DNA of 64,000 nucleotides. Origin: an uncultured Actinomycetes bacterium. GTDB taxonomy: Bacteria; Actinomycetota; Acidimicrobiia; Acidimicrobiales; RAAP-2. The DNA is taken from NCBI GenBank assembly GCA_903825305.1, contig CAIKAC010000017.1:62001-126000 (forward strand), written 5' to 3'. Below the pieces are notes generated by a model. It worked only from the letters and a program-made list of their open reading frames with translations, was not told where the DNA came from and ran no database searches. Shown piece by piece: positions 26,803-34,300 of the stretch (position 1 is its first letter; every line of letters begins with the position of its first letter). The position numbers and the translations under genes are program-made.

Positions 26803-27023
26803 GCCTGCTTCGGCCTCAAGTCAATCCTGAGGGTCAAGATGCCATCGTCAAGCGAGGCCTGGGCGTCTCCGAGCATTGCGTAATCTTGAAAATCGAGTTG
26901 CGCCTGGCGCATGAACTGCTGACGTTCTGGGCCTTCAATGGGGGGCATTCCCCTACGTTGTACGGCTTCAGCCCGCTCTCGAAATCGTTGGACCATTGCC
27001 GCTGGATCAAACTGTTCTGCCAT
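26799..27023 (-). CDS. Small uncharacterised protein (74 aa)
   Basis: The ATG at 27023 has GGGAGG at a proper distance, so it is favoured over the ATG 51 nt further upstream. The product is a basic helical segment (MVQRFRERAEAVQRRGMPPIEGPERQQFMRQAQLDFQDYA in pieces, about 11-50) followed by a short beta hairpin ending LRIDLRPKQA. No signal peptide or cysteine. I do not recognise the family. Confidence 0.7.
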   Translation of the reverse strand: MAEQFDPAAMVQRFRERAEAVQRRGMPPIEGPERQQFMRQAQLDFQDYAMLGDAQASLDDGILTLRIDLRPKQA

Positions 27024-27183
27024 GGTGAGCCTCCCAACTCCAAGCCTAGGTTCACAGAGCCGGCGGCGAGGCACCTTGGGCAGATAGACTCAACAGTCTC
27101 AAAGCGTCCGCGGGGAGAACGTTGGCGTGGAGCGGAACGCTTGTCGTCGGCGATGTTGGCGAGTGGGCAGTGAGGAGCTACAG

Positions 27184-27399
27184 GTGAAAAAGGGTCGCCA
27201 CCGCAGATTTGAAGAGGCCCGGAGCTTGAAGCGCTCGTTTGGTTCAGAGCCCAAAGCCTGTGCCGAATGTGGTGCTGAGCCCGAGGATTCCCATGCCACT
27301 TGGTGCATGGCAGAAGAAGACGCCTTCGATGAAATCTTGGGCACCGTGTCAACGCGGACGAGCGATGAACACGATCCCTTAGACGACGAGGTTCGCTAG
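27184..27399 (+). CDS. Small protein with a Cys cluster (71 aa)
   Basis: The GTG at 27184 follows GAGGAG at 27172-27177. The product has a basic start (VKKGRHRRFEEARSLKR) and a compact CAECG...WC cluster (about 26-41) that could bind zinc, followed by an acidic tail. No family is recognised. It ends in CTAG shared with the convergent Cys-rich gene, which might reflect a functional pairing or mere compaction. Confidence 0.65.
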   Translation: MKKGRHRRFEEARSLKRSFGSEPKACAECGAEPEDSHATWCMAEEDAFDEILGTVSTRTSDEHDPLDDEVR

Positions 27400-28148
27400 G
27401 CCTGCTTTGATTTGCTGCGCACCACGGGGTGGGGCAGCAGCTGGCCTTTGGCAGTCCGAGCCGCTCGCTCATCCATGAAGGCGAGCAAGCGCTTGTAGTT
27501 GCGCTTGCCGATCATCTCAATGAGCTCATCTTTCATGGTGTCAACCACCCGCGAGGTTCCGCGATAGGCGCTGGGGTCTTCTGAGCACCACCAATGGAAT
27601 TCGAACCCACCATCGCCCCAGTGTCGACGTTCCCATTGACCAATGGAGGTGGTGACGTGATCGTCGGGACCCTCTTCTTCATCGCGTCGCAAGGGGAGTT
27701 GCCAACAGACTTCTGGCTTCCACTGCACGAAACTCTCATTGTGATTTGCCGCTGCCACGTGAAAGGCGCAGCCTGATCCCAAGGCGAAATCCGGCCGGTT
27801 CAAAAACACACAGGCATCGTCAACTTGTGCCGTCACACGGTCGCCAGCCTCATTGGTCATGATCAACTCATCAGGGGCGACATCTTTGAATTGCCACTCT
27901 TGGGCGGTGAGTTGCTTTGCTCGCTGCAAGGTGCGTCGCTCATCTTCTTCGTCGAGCAAGTGCGCACCATAGGAACAGCAACCTTGTCCCAATTCCGGCG
28001 ATGCTTCGGTGAGCACACCTTGACATCCATCATTAAAGATGCACACCCAGTTGCTCTCAAGGTACGTCAGGTCAAATCTCCAGGTGCGGTCCTCTTCGTC
28101 ATCTTCGAAGCTGACCCACTCATGGGCGTCGCGTGGGGCCTTAGTCAC
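27396..28148 (-). CDS. Cysteine-rich protein with a C-x5-C...CC cluster
   Basis: The 250-aa product from GTG 28148 contains CIFNDGCQG...GQGCCSYG (about 35-65), resembling the Cys clusters of YkgJ-like zinc/iron-binding proteins, and further Cys in ACVFLN, GCAFH, VCWQLP and WWCSED. Trp- and Asp/Glu-rich stretches are frequent (EFHWWCSEDPS). No signal peptide. The function is unknown; metal binding is inferred from the Cys pattern. TAGCGT lies 7 nt before the GTG and decides the start. Confidence 0.75.
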   Translation of the reverse strand: MTKAPRDAHEWVSFEDDEEDRTWRFDLTYLESNWVCIFNDGCQGVLTEASPELGQGCCSYGAHLLDEEDERRTLQRAKQLTAQEWQFKDVAPDELIMTNEAGDRVTAQVDDACVFLNRPDFALGSGCAFHVAAANHNESFVQWKPEVCWQLPLRRDEEEGPDDHVTTSIGQWERRHWGDGGFEFHWWCSEDPSAYRGTSRVVDTMKDELIEMIGKRNYKRLLAFMDERAARTAKGQLLPHPVVRSKSKQA

Positions 28149-28155
28149 GGCCGCC

Positions 28156-28161
28156 ACGCTA
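28156..28161 (-). promoter_or_regulatory. Candidate -10 box (TAGCGT) for the 28148 gene
   Basis: On the minus strand TAGCGT is followed by 7 nt and GTG 28148. Confidence 0.45.
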
Positions 28162-28190
28162 GTGCTGCTCGGAGGTGGCGGCGTGCACTT

Positions 28191-28196
28191 TAGAAT
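28191..28196 (+). promoter_or_regulatory. Candidate -10 box (TAGAAT) for leaderless nfuA
   Basis: TAGAAT is followed by exactly 6 nt and the ATG at 28203. It overlaps a minus-strand TAAAGT (28187-28192). Confidence 0.5.
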
Positions 28197-28202
28197 GCAT
28201 CT

Positions 28203-28856
28203 ATGACCCAGATCGCCGAACAAAGCACCCAAGTCGTAGAGATAACTCCTGAGGCCGCCACCATTGTGGCCGAGGCAATTGCCGCTGAGCCCAATCCCGA
28301 ATCACTTTCTCTGTGGCTCGAAGTTCGAGGCGTCGAACAAGCGCGCTACGTCTATGACCTGTACTTCGCGGCTACCGCAGACGCATCTGATGATGATGCA
28401 CGCTACGAGAGCAATGGCGTTCGAGTCGTTGTGCCCAAGGCGTCGATGGCTCCCTTGGCGAATGCCCGACTTGAGTTCTCCGACGACCAAGGTGGTGGCT
28501 TGGTCATGGTGAACCCCAACTCGCCTAGTGCTGCAGAAATTGCGCCTGGTGTTCCCGAAGCTGTGTTGGCTCAAGGCCTGGAATCAGATTTGGCACTGCG
28601 AGCTATCGCCATCTTGGAAGAACAGGTCAACCCTTCGATCGCCGGCCACGGCGGCCGTGCCGATCTGGTGGCGCTCGATGCCGACTCAGGCGTAGCGTAC
28701 CTTGCGCTTTCGGGAGGATGTCAAGGATGCGCGATGTCGCGCGCGACCTTGAGTCAGGGCATTGAAGTGGCGCTCAAAGATGGCCTGCCAGAAATCCTCG
28801 AGGTCGTCGACGTAACGGATCACGCCACCGGCGCGAACCCCTACTACGCCAACTGA
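28203..28856 (+). CDS. nfuA: Fe-S cluster carrier NfuA-like (A-type-like + NifU C-terminal domain)
   Basis: The 217-aa product has an N-terminal domain resembling HesB/IscA carriers but without their Cys (about 10-105) and a C-terminal NifU-like domain (about 120-205). The Cys pair is in GGCQGCAMS (Cys173, Cys176), which holds a bridging [4Fe-4S] cluster between two subunits in known NfuA. Its role is delivery of clusters to apoproteins. Lack of the N-terminal Cys matches E. coli NfuA. Confidence 0.9.
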   Translation: MTQIAEQSTQVVEITPEAATIVAEAIAAEPNPESLSLWLEVRGVEQARYVYDLYFAATADASDDDARYESNGVRVVVPKASMAPLANARLEFSDDQGGGLVMVNPNSPSAAEIAPGVPEAVLAQGLESDLALRAIAILEEQVNPSIAGHGGRADLVALDADSGVAYLALSGGCQGCAMSRATLSQGIEVALKDGLPEILEVVDVTDHATGANPYYAN

Positions 28857-28862
28857 TTTCTC

Positions 28863-28882
28863 CTAGGGCCTCGGGGCCCTAG
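28863..28882 (+). promoter_or_regulatory. Perfect 8-bp hairpin between nfuA and aroC
   Basis: CTAGGGCC (28863-28870) and GGCCCTAG (28875-28882) flank a TCGG loop. No T-run follows. The right arm ends inside the aroC TAGCAT box, so it could stop nfuA transcripts or act as an operator on the aroC promoter. Confidence 0.55.
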
Positions 28883-28885
28883 CAT
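28880..28885 (+). promoter_or_regulatory. Candidate -10 box (TAGCAT) for leaderless aroC
   Basis: TAGCAT is followed by 6 nt and the GTG start of aroC at 28892. No ribosome binding site is present. Confidence 0.55.
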
Positions 28886-28891
28886 GGTCAC

Positions 28892-30082
28892 GTGCTTCGC
28901 TTCCTTACCGCCGGAGAATCTCATGGCCAAGCCTTGGTCGTCACCGTTGAGGGCTTGCCAGCTGGCTTAGCCATCACAGAGGCCGACATTCAGCGCGATC
29001 TTGCTCGCCGCCGCTTGGGCTTTGGCCGGGGACCGCGCATGCGATTCGAAGCCGATGAACTGGCCTTGATCGCAGGTATCCGCCACGGGCGCACCATTGG
29101 ATCTCCCGTTGCCATTGAAATTCGCAACTCCGAGTGGCCCAAGTGGACAGAAGAGATGAACCCAGCCCCGGGCGCTCCTTCCAAAGTGCTCTCGACCCCC
29201 CGGCCGGGACACGCAGATTTGACCGGCATGCAAAAGTACGGATTCGACGATGCCCGCGACGTACTCGAGCGAGCCTCGGCCCGAGAGACCGCAGCCCGCG
29301 TAGTGGCTGGATCCTTGGCCAAAGCGCTGCTCTCAGAACTTGGCACCTCGGTCTTGAGCCACACCGTGGCGCTCGGTGGTGTTGCCACCCCTGAATCGGC
29401 TCGTCCAAGACCTGAGGACCTCGACCAGGTTGATGAGAATGAAGTTCGGTGCTTCGATGCATCAAGTGCTGAAGCCATGATTCTGGCCATCAAAGCCGCT
29501 GCCAAAGAAGGAGATTCTTTGGGCGGCGTTTCTGAAGTCTTGGCCTATGGTGTGCCACTTGGCCTTGGCAGTCACGTTCACTGGGATCGCAAAATCGACG
29601 GACTCATCGCCCAAGCCCTGATGAGCATCCAAGCCATCAAAGGCGTGGAGTTTGGATCAGCATTCCGCCAAGCGGCTCAGCGAGGCAGCGAAGCTCACGA
29701 CGCCATCCACTACGACGCGACTCCCGGAGCTGAATCAGGTGGCTTTGTTCGCGAAACCGCCCGGGCCGGTGGCATCGAAGGTGGGATGACCACCGGTGGC
29801 CTCTTGGTGGCGCGGGCTGCCATGAAGCCACTCGCCACCTTGAATCGCCCAACGTTGGAAACCGTGGATGTGGCGACCAAGGAATCGACGGTCTCATTTA
29901 AAGAACGCACTGACGTCACAGCAGTTCCCGCCATGGGTGTGGTGGCCGAAGCCATGGTGGCGTTGGTATTGGCGAGCGAATCACAGCGTAAGTTCGGCGG
30001 TGACTCGGTGGCCGAGTTCAAGCGCAACTTTGAGTCATTCATGACGCACGTGGGGGAGACGCCCTCGGCCGCAGGGTCGTGA
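28892..30082 (+). CDS. aroC: Chorismate synthase
   Basis: The 396-aa FMN-dependent enzyme makes chorismate from EPSP, the last step of the shikimate pathway. The signatures GESHGQALVVTVEGLPAG (N-terminus), RPGHADLTGMQKYGFDDARDVLERASARET (split here, about 109-138) and GGIEGGMTTGGL (about 293-304) are all present. Chorismate feeds aromatic amino acids, folate and the menaquinone route encoded nearby. First gene of aroC-K-B-Q-pepQ-efp-nusB, all overlapping or closely spaced. Confidence 0.98.
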   Translation: MLRFLTAGESHGQALVVTVEGLPAGLAITEADIQRDLARRRLGFGRGPRMRFEADELALIAGIRHGRTIGSPVAIEIRNSEWPKWTEEMNPAPGAPSKVLSTPRPGHADLTGMQKYGFDDARDVLERASARETAARVVAGSLAKALLSELGTSVLSHTVALGGVATPESARPRPEDLDQVDENEVRCFDASSAEAMILAIKAAAKEGDSLGGVSEVLAYGVPLGLGSHVHWDRKIDGLIAQALMSIQAIKGVEFGSAFRQAAQRGSEAHDAIHYDATPGAESGGFVRETARAGGIEGGMTTGGLLVARAAMKPLATLNRPTLETVDVATKESTVSFKERTDVTAVPAMGVVAEAMVALVLASESQRKFGGDSVAEFKRNFESFMTHVGETPSAAGS

Positions 30083-30609
30083 GCGAGGCCACCCACGTCG
30101 TGTTCGTGGGACTTATGGGGGCAGGAAAGAGCACGGTTGGCTCCATTGTCGCCCGCAAACTCGGGTGGCAATTTGCCGATACTGACCAAGTGGTCGCAGC
30201 ACTCGCGGGCAAGAGCGTGGCTGACATTTTTGATCACGATGGAGAAGCTGCCTTTCGCTTGGCTGAACTCGCAGCTTTAGATGCGCTGCTCGATGACCCC
30301 ACGCCACGCGTCATTGCCACGGGTGGCGGTGTGGTCACCACCGAAGAGGCCCGCCAGCGCCTGATGGAGGAGAGAGGGGATCTCATCACCATTTGGCTTG
30401 ACGTAAGTCCTTCGGCAGCAGTGGCACGCATCAGTGACCCTTCGACACGACCCTTACTCGAAGGCAATCCCGTGGGTCGCTTGCAGGTCATCGCATCAGA
30501 ACGGCAACACTGGTACGAATTGGTAGCTGACATTCGCATTGATGTCAACCGTAAATCAGTCTCGCAAGTCACGCGTGACGTACTCGAAGCGCTAGGTGGT
30601 GAGCAGTAG
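30079..30609 (+). CDS. aroK: Shikimate kinase
   Basis: The 176-aa P-loop kinase phosphorylates shikimate. Walker A is GLMGAGKST (11-19), DTDQ (about 34-37) contacts shikimate, FR (about 57-58) lies in the EAAFR segment, and ATGGG (about 78-82) completes the substrate site. The ATP lid Arg is in STRPLLEGN (about 116-124). It starts with GTG in a 4-nt overlap with aroC. Confidence 0.96.
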   Translation: MSEATHVVFVGLMGAGKSTVGSIVARKLGWQFADTDQVVAALAGKSVADIFDHDGEAAFRLAELAALDALLDDPTPRVIATGGGVVTTEEARQRLMEERGDLITIWLDVSPSAAVARISDPSTRPLLEGNPVGRLQVIASERQHWYELVADIRIDVNRKSVSQVTRDVLEALGGEQ

Positions 30610-31685
30610 TGGATGTCATGGTGAATGTTGCCCCGACACCCTACGACGTGGTCATTGGTGCCGGCGTCCGACGTGAATTGGGTCCTCGACTCAACCAACT
30701 AATCCCCAACGCCAAGCGATGTGTCATCGTGAGCCAAGCATCGATTGCGAGCCAAGCTTGGTTTAGCGAGATCGACCCTGGAATCGACACTGAGATCGCA
30801 TTGATTGGTGATGGCGAAGATGAAAAGAGTCTCCAGAGCGTGGAGCAGTTGTGTCGCCACTTTGTTGCTGCGGGCTTGTCACGCGGTGATGTCGTCATCG
30901 CCGTGGGCGGTGGCTTGGTGAGCGATGTCGCGGGGTTCGCTGCGTCGATTTATCACCGAGGTATTGCGACGATTACCGTTTCGACGACCTTGCTGGGCCA
31001 AATCGATGCCGCCATTGGGGGCAAAACCGGCGTGAACTTGCCCGAGGGGAAGAATCTCGTTGGGACCTTCTCGCAGCCTCGTTTGGTGATCTGCGACACG
31101 GAATTACTCACCACGTTGGACGAGGCGCAGTGGCGTTGCGGTCGCGGAGAAATGGCAAAGTACGCATTTTTAGGCGACGAAGAACCCTCAACCGCAATCT
31201 TGGACGAGGCGCTCGAGGAGCAGGTGACACGCTGTGTTGCCATCAAGGCCGATGTGGTGGCAAGCGACGAACGAGAATCGGGCCGCCGAATGCTCTTGAA
31301 CTATGGCCACACCTTGGGTCACGCCATCGAGGCCGTTGGCCTCTCCCGGCGCTCAGTTGGCATCGTCGACCATGTCACGGAGATTCAACACGGCGAAGCG
31401 GTGGCTATTGGCTTGGCCTTTGCCGCTCGGCTGGCTCGGCGGCTTGGGCGAATTGATGATGCTCGGGTAGTCCTTCACGACGACATCGTGGTGGGCTTTG
31501 GACTCAGTCCCGCCCTTCCCGAGGGTCTGAGTGCTGCGGCATTGCTTGAAGCGATGGGCCGTGACAAAAAGGCGCACCATGACCTCACCTTCGTGCTTGA
31601 CGGTCCCCATGGCGTAGAACCGGTGGCTGGCGTAGATCCAGAGGTCGTGGTCGCTACGCTGATGGAGATGGGAGCCACACCATGA
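30609..31685 (+). CDS. aroB: 3-Dehydroquinate synthase
   Basis: The 358-aa NAD- and metal-dependent enzyme performs the second shikimate step. GDGEDEKSL, GGGLVSDVAGFAASIYHRG and TTLLGQIDAAIGGKTGVN form the NAD and substrate sites. Metal ligands are expected at Glu in MAKYAFLGDEEP and His in LNYGHTLGHAIE. GTG 30609 overlaps the aroK stop by one base; an ATG 9 nt later is an alternative start. Confidence 0.96.
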   Translation: MDVMVNVAPTPYDVVIGAGVRRELGPRLNQLIPNAKRCVIVSQASIASQAWFSEIDPGIDTEIALIGDGEDEKSLQSVEQLCRHFVAAGLSRGDVVIAVGGGLVSDVAGFAASIYHRGIATITVSTTLLGQIDAAIGGKTGVNLPEGKNLVGTFSQPRLVICDTELLTTLDEAQWRCGRGEMAKYAFLGDEEPSTAILDEALEEQVTRCVAIKADVVASDERESGRRMLLNYGHTLGHAIEAVGLSRRSVGIVDHVTEIQHGEAVAIGLAFAARLARRLGRIDDARVVLHDDIVVGFGLSPALPEGLSAAALLEAMGRDKKAHHDLTFVLDGPHGVEPVAGVDPEVVVATLMEMGATP

Positions 31686-32125
31686 CGGACAGCATTCTCC
31701 TTATTTCTGGACCCAACCTCAATTTGCTCGGGGAACGTGAGCCCGAGATCTATGGCCCTGAGCATCTCGAAGACCATGTCGCGACAGCCGCCGCAGAAGC
31801 CAAACGCCACGCACTGGCGTTGCGTCACATTCAGTCCAACCATGAAGGTGAGCTGATTGAGGCAATCCATGGTGCACGCGGCCAGGACGCTGCCATCGTG
31901 ATTAACGCAGGCGCCTACACCCACACCTCGTGGGCCATTCATGATGCGCTCGCCGCTTACGACGGCGTGGTGGTTGAGCTTCATTTGTCGAACCCTGCTT
32001 CGCGCGAACCATTTAGACACACCTCGGTGATCGCTCCCGTCGCCGACGGCGCGATTGTGGGCTTCGGGGGCTTGGGTTATGCCCTCGCGGTGGAAGCCGT
32101 TGCCCGATTGTTGTCATCTCACTAG
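31682..32125 (+). CDS. aroQ: 3-Dehydroquinate dehydratase, type II
   Basis: The 147-aa enzyme has the flavodoxin-like type II fold. GPNLNLLGEREPEIYG holds the catalytic Tyr (about 24). The substrate-binding Asn/His and Arg lie in NAGAYTHTSWAIHDA and HLSNPASREPFRHTS. It starts in an ATGA overlap with aroB. The order B-Q-pepQ-efp-nusB is common in Gram-positive bacteria. Confidence 0.96.
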   Translation: MTDSILLISGPNLNLLGEREPEIYGPEHLEDHVATAAAEAKRHALALRHIQSNHEGELIEAIHGARGQDAAIVINAGAYTHTSWAIHDALAAYDGVVVELHLSNPASREPFRHTSVIAPVADGAIVGFGGLGYALAVEAVARLLSSH

Positions 32126-32155
32126 AAATTGTTTTCGTAAAAGGTAGGAATAATC

Positions 32156-33271
32156 ATGGCTGAACTTCGTCCCTTGCAAGTTGCCGGACGCATCGATCGA
32201 CTTCGCGTCGCATTTGAAGGTGCAGGTATCGATGCGTTGATCGTGAGCAATTTGGTCAATGTTCGTTACCTCACGGGATTTACTGGTTCGGCGGGAACCT
32301 TGGTAGTCACCCCCGAGACAGCGGTGCTAACGACCGATGGTCGCTACCGCACCCAATCAGCCGAGCAGGTTTCCGCTGCTGGTTTGGGTGGCGTCGTCGA
32401 CGTCATCATCGGCGGAGTTGGTGAACAGCGAGACGCCATTGTGGCGGCCGTGAGTGCCACACCTCGCGTTGGCCTGGAGTCCAACCACGTGAGTTGGGCC
32501 GAAGCCACCCGCTGGGAAGAACTCTTGGGGCGCGCTCCCATCGCATGCAGCGATGTGGTTGAGGTCTTGCGCGAAATTAAAGACGACGGCGAAATTGATC
32601 GCATGCGTCGCGCCGCCAGCATTGCGGACGCGGCCCTCGCCCAAGTACTGCCCATCCTCGCTGCGACGGGGACCACGCCCGTCAGTGAAGTGGCCTTTGC
32701 TCTGGCCCTCGATACGGCCATGCGCAGTCTCGGGGCTGAGGCCTTGGCGTTCGAAACCATCGTGGCGGCGGGGGAGAACTCAGCCAAACCCCACCACAGC
32801 CCAACTGATCGAATCATCCAACCCGGCGAGCCGGTCATCATTGACTTTGGCGCCATGTACGAGGGATATCGCTCCGACATGACGCGCACCATTGTTGCGG
32901 GCACCAAGCCCAACGCCGAGGTGCAGGCCATGTTGGATCTCGTTAAGGCCAGCCAAGCTGCAGGCGTTCAAGCCGTGAAGCCAGGTGTGACGACGGGAAG
33001 CATCGATGAGGTGTGTCGTACGGTCATCGCCGAAGCCGGCATGGCAGAACGCTTTGAGCACTCCACGGGGCACGGTGTGGGATTGGATATTCACGAGGCT
33101 CCTTGGGTGGCAGCTACGGCGGAGACTATCTTGGAACCCGGAACGGTTATCACGGTTGAACCTGGCGTCTATGTTGCTGGGGTTGGCGGCGTTCGGATTG
33201 AAGACACGCTGGTGGTAACCAAAGATGGTGCGGAAGCACTCACTCAATTCACGAAGGAAGTAGCTGCCTAA
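32156..33271 (+). CDS. M24 family Xaa-Pro peptidase
   Basis: The 371-aa cytoplasmic peptidase has a creatinase-like N-terminal domain (about 1-130) and the pita-bread catalytic domain. Dinuclear metal ligands are visible: Asp in IDFGAMYEGYRSDMTR, His in HSTGHGVGLDIHEAP, Glu in VEPGVYV and Glu in RIEDTLVV. Proline aminopeptidase/dipeptidase activity is expected. A GGTAGGA ribosome binding site precedes ATG 32156. Its stop and the efp start overlap in TAATG. Confidence 0.94.
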   Translation: MAELRPLQVAGRIDRLRVAFEGAGIDALIVSNLVNVRYLTGFTGSAGTLVVTPETAVLTTDGRYRTQSAEQVSAAGLGGVVDVIIGGVGEQRDAIVAAVSATPRVGLESNHVSWAEATRWEELLGRAPIACSDVVEVLREIKDDGEIDRMRRAASIADAALAQVLPILAATGTTPVSEVAFALALDTAMRSLGAEALAFETIVAAGENSAKPHHSPTDRIIQPGEPVIIDFGAMYEGYRSDMTRTIVAGTKPNAEVQAMLDLVKASQAAGVQAVKPGVTTGSIDEVCRTVIAEAGMAERFEHSTGHGVGLDIHEAPWVAATAETILEPGTVITVEPGVYVAGVGGVRIEDTLVVTKDGAEALTQFTKEVAA

Positions 33272-33831
33272 TGGCTGTCTCAACGAATGATCTCAAGAAC
33301 GGCATGACCCTGGACATCGACAAGGTCTTGTTTCAAGTAGTCGAATTTCAACACGTTAAGCCAGGCAAGGGTGGTGCCTTCGTTCGCACCAAGTTGCGCA
33401 ATGTACGAAATGGTGCCGTTATTGAACGCACATTCCGCGCTGACGAAAAGCTCGAACAGGCCATTATTGACAAGCGCGACACGCAGTTTTTGTTCAGAGA
33501 CGGCGACGATTACGTCTTCATGGATTTGACGACCTATGACCAAACGACGGTGAGCCCGGCGGCGCTGGGCGATGCAGCGCACTTTTTGAAAGTGGGCGGC
33601 ACCGCCAACTTGCACTCCTATGGCGACGAGATCGTTGCGGTTGAACTGCCGGCGTCGGTGGAGCTGATCGTGACTGAGACCGAACCTGGTGTCCAAGGTG
33701 ACCGTGTCTCTGGTGCGCGCAAGCCAGCCACACTCGAAACTGGCTTCAGCGTGCAGGTGCCCTTGTTCGTCAACATTGACGATGTCATCAAGGTCGACAC
33801 ACGCTCCGGCGACTACATCACACGCGCTTAG
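33271..33831 (+). CDS. efp: Translation elongation factor P
   Basis: The 186-aa tRNA-shaped protein relieves ribosome stalling at polyproline. Three beta-barrel domains are evident. The tip loop is KPGKGGAFVRTKLRN, with Lys33 at the position that is modified in many bacteria. Actinobacterial EF-P is often unmodified, so no modification enzyme need be sought here. The C-terminus (DTRSGDYITRA) is typical. Confidence 0.97.
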   Translation: MAVSTNDLKNGMTLDIDKVLFQVVEFQHVKPGKGGAFVRTKLRNVRNGAVIERTFRADEKLEQAIIDKRDTQFLFRDGDDYVFMDLTTYDQTTVSPAALGDAAHFLKVGGTANLHSYGDEIVAVELPASVELIVTETEPGVQGDRVSGARKPATLETGFSVQVPLFVNIDDVIKVDTRSGDYITRA

Positions 33832-34238
33832 TGACTACTCCTATTGGCGAGGTTCGACACGAAGCTCGCGAGCGAGCCTTGGCTATTTTGTACGAAGCTT
33901 CCATGAAGTCCGAATCGATGGACGACGTGTTGGCTTCGCTCGAAATCGATCCGGACCCCTATGCGCGAGAACTCGTCATCAGTGCTGCGGCGAATCACGA
34001 TCGAGCTCTCGAGCTCATTGAGGCCGCCAGCGTGAACTGGGATCTCGAGCGCATTTCACTCATTGATCGCCTGGTGATGGAATTGGCCATTGGGGAGATG
34101 CTGATTGAGGATCGCCCTCCACGAGCCGTCATTTTGGACGAGGCCGTGGAGTTGGCCAAAATCTATTCAACCGAAGCCTCGGGTTCCTTTGTCAATGGAA
34201 TTTTGAGCTCGGTCGCCAACACCCTCATTATCTCCTGA
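33831..34238 (+). CDS. nusB: Transcription antitermination factor NusB
   Basis: The 135-aa all-helical protein binds boxA RNA with S10 during rRNA transcription. RHEARERALAILYEASMK at the N-terminus is the Arg-rich RNA-binding helix. LERISLIDRLVMELAIGEML, PPRAVILDEAVELAKIYSTEASGSFVNGIL (in parts) are standard. GTG 33831 overlaps the efp stop by one base. It ends the aro operon; the oxidase module starts 62 nt later. Confidence 0.96.
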   Translation: MTTPIGEVRHEARERALAILYEASMKSESMDDVLASLEIDPDPYARELVISAAANHDRALELIEAASVNWDLERISLIDRLVMELAIGEMLIEDRPPRAVILDEAVELAKIYSTEASGSFVNGILSSVANTLIIS

Positions 34239-34300
34239 GGCGAACCATGGCGCTCGACGCCAACCGATAACGTTGAGTCGGTCATAGCGGAGGTGAATCC

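Noticed and set aside
28187-28192. Minus-strand TAAAGT as the promoter of the Cys-rich gene
   Set aside because: TAGCGT at 28156-28161 lies 7 nt before a good GTG start and explains that gene better; TAAAGT may be incidental.
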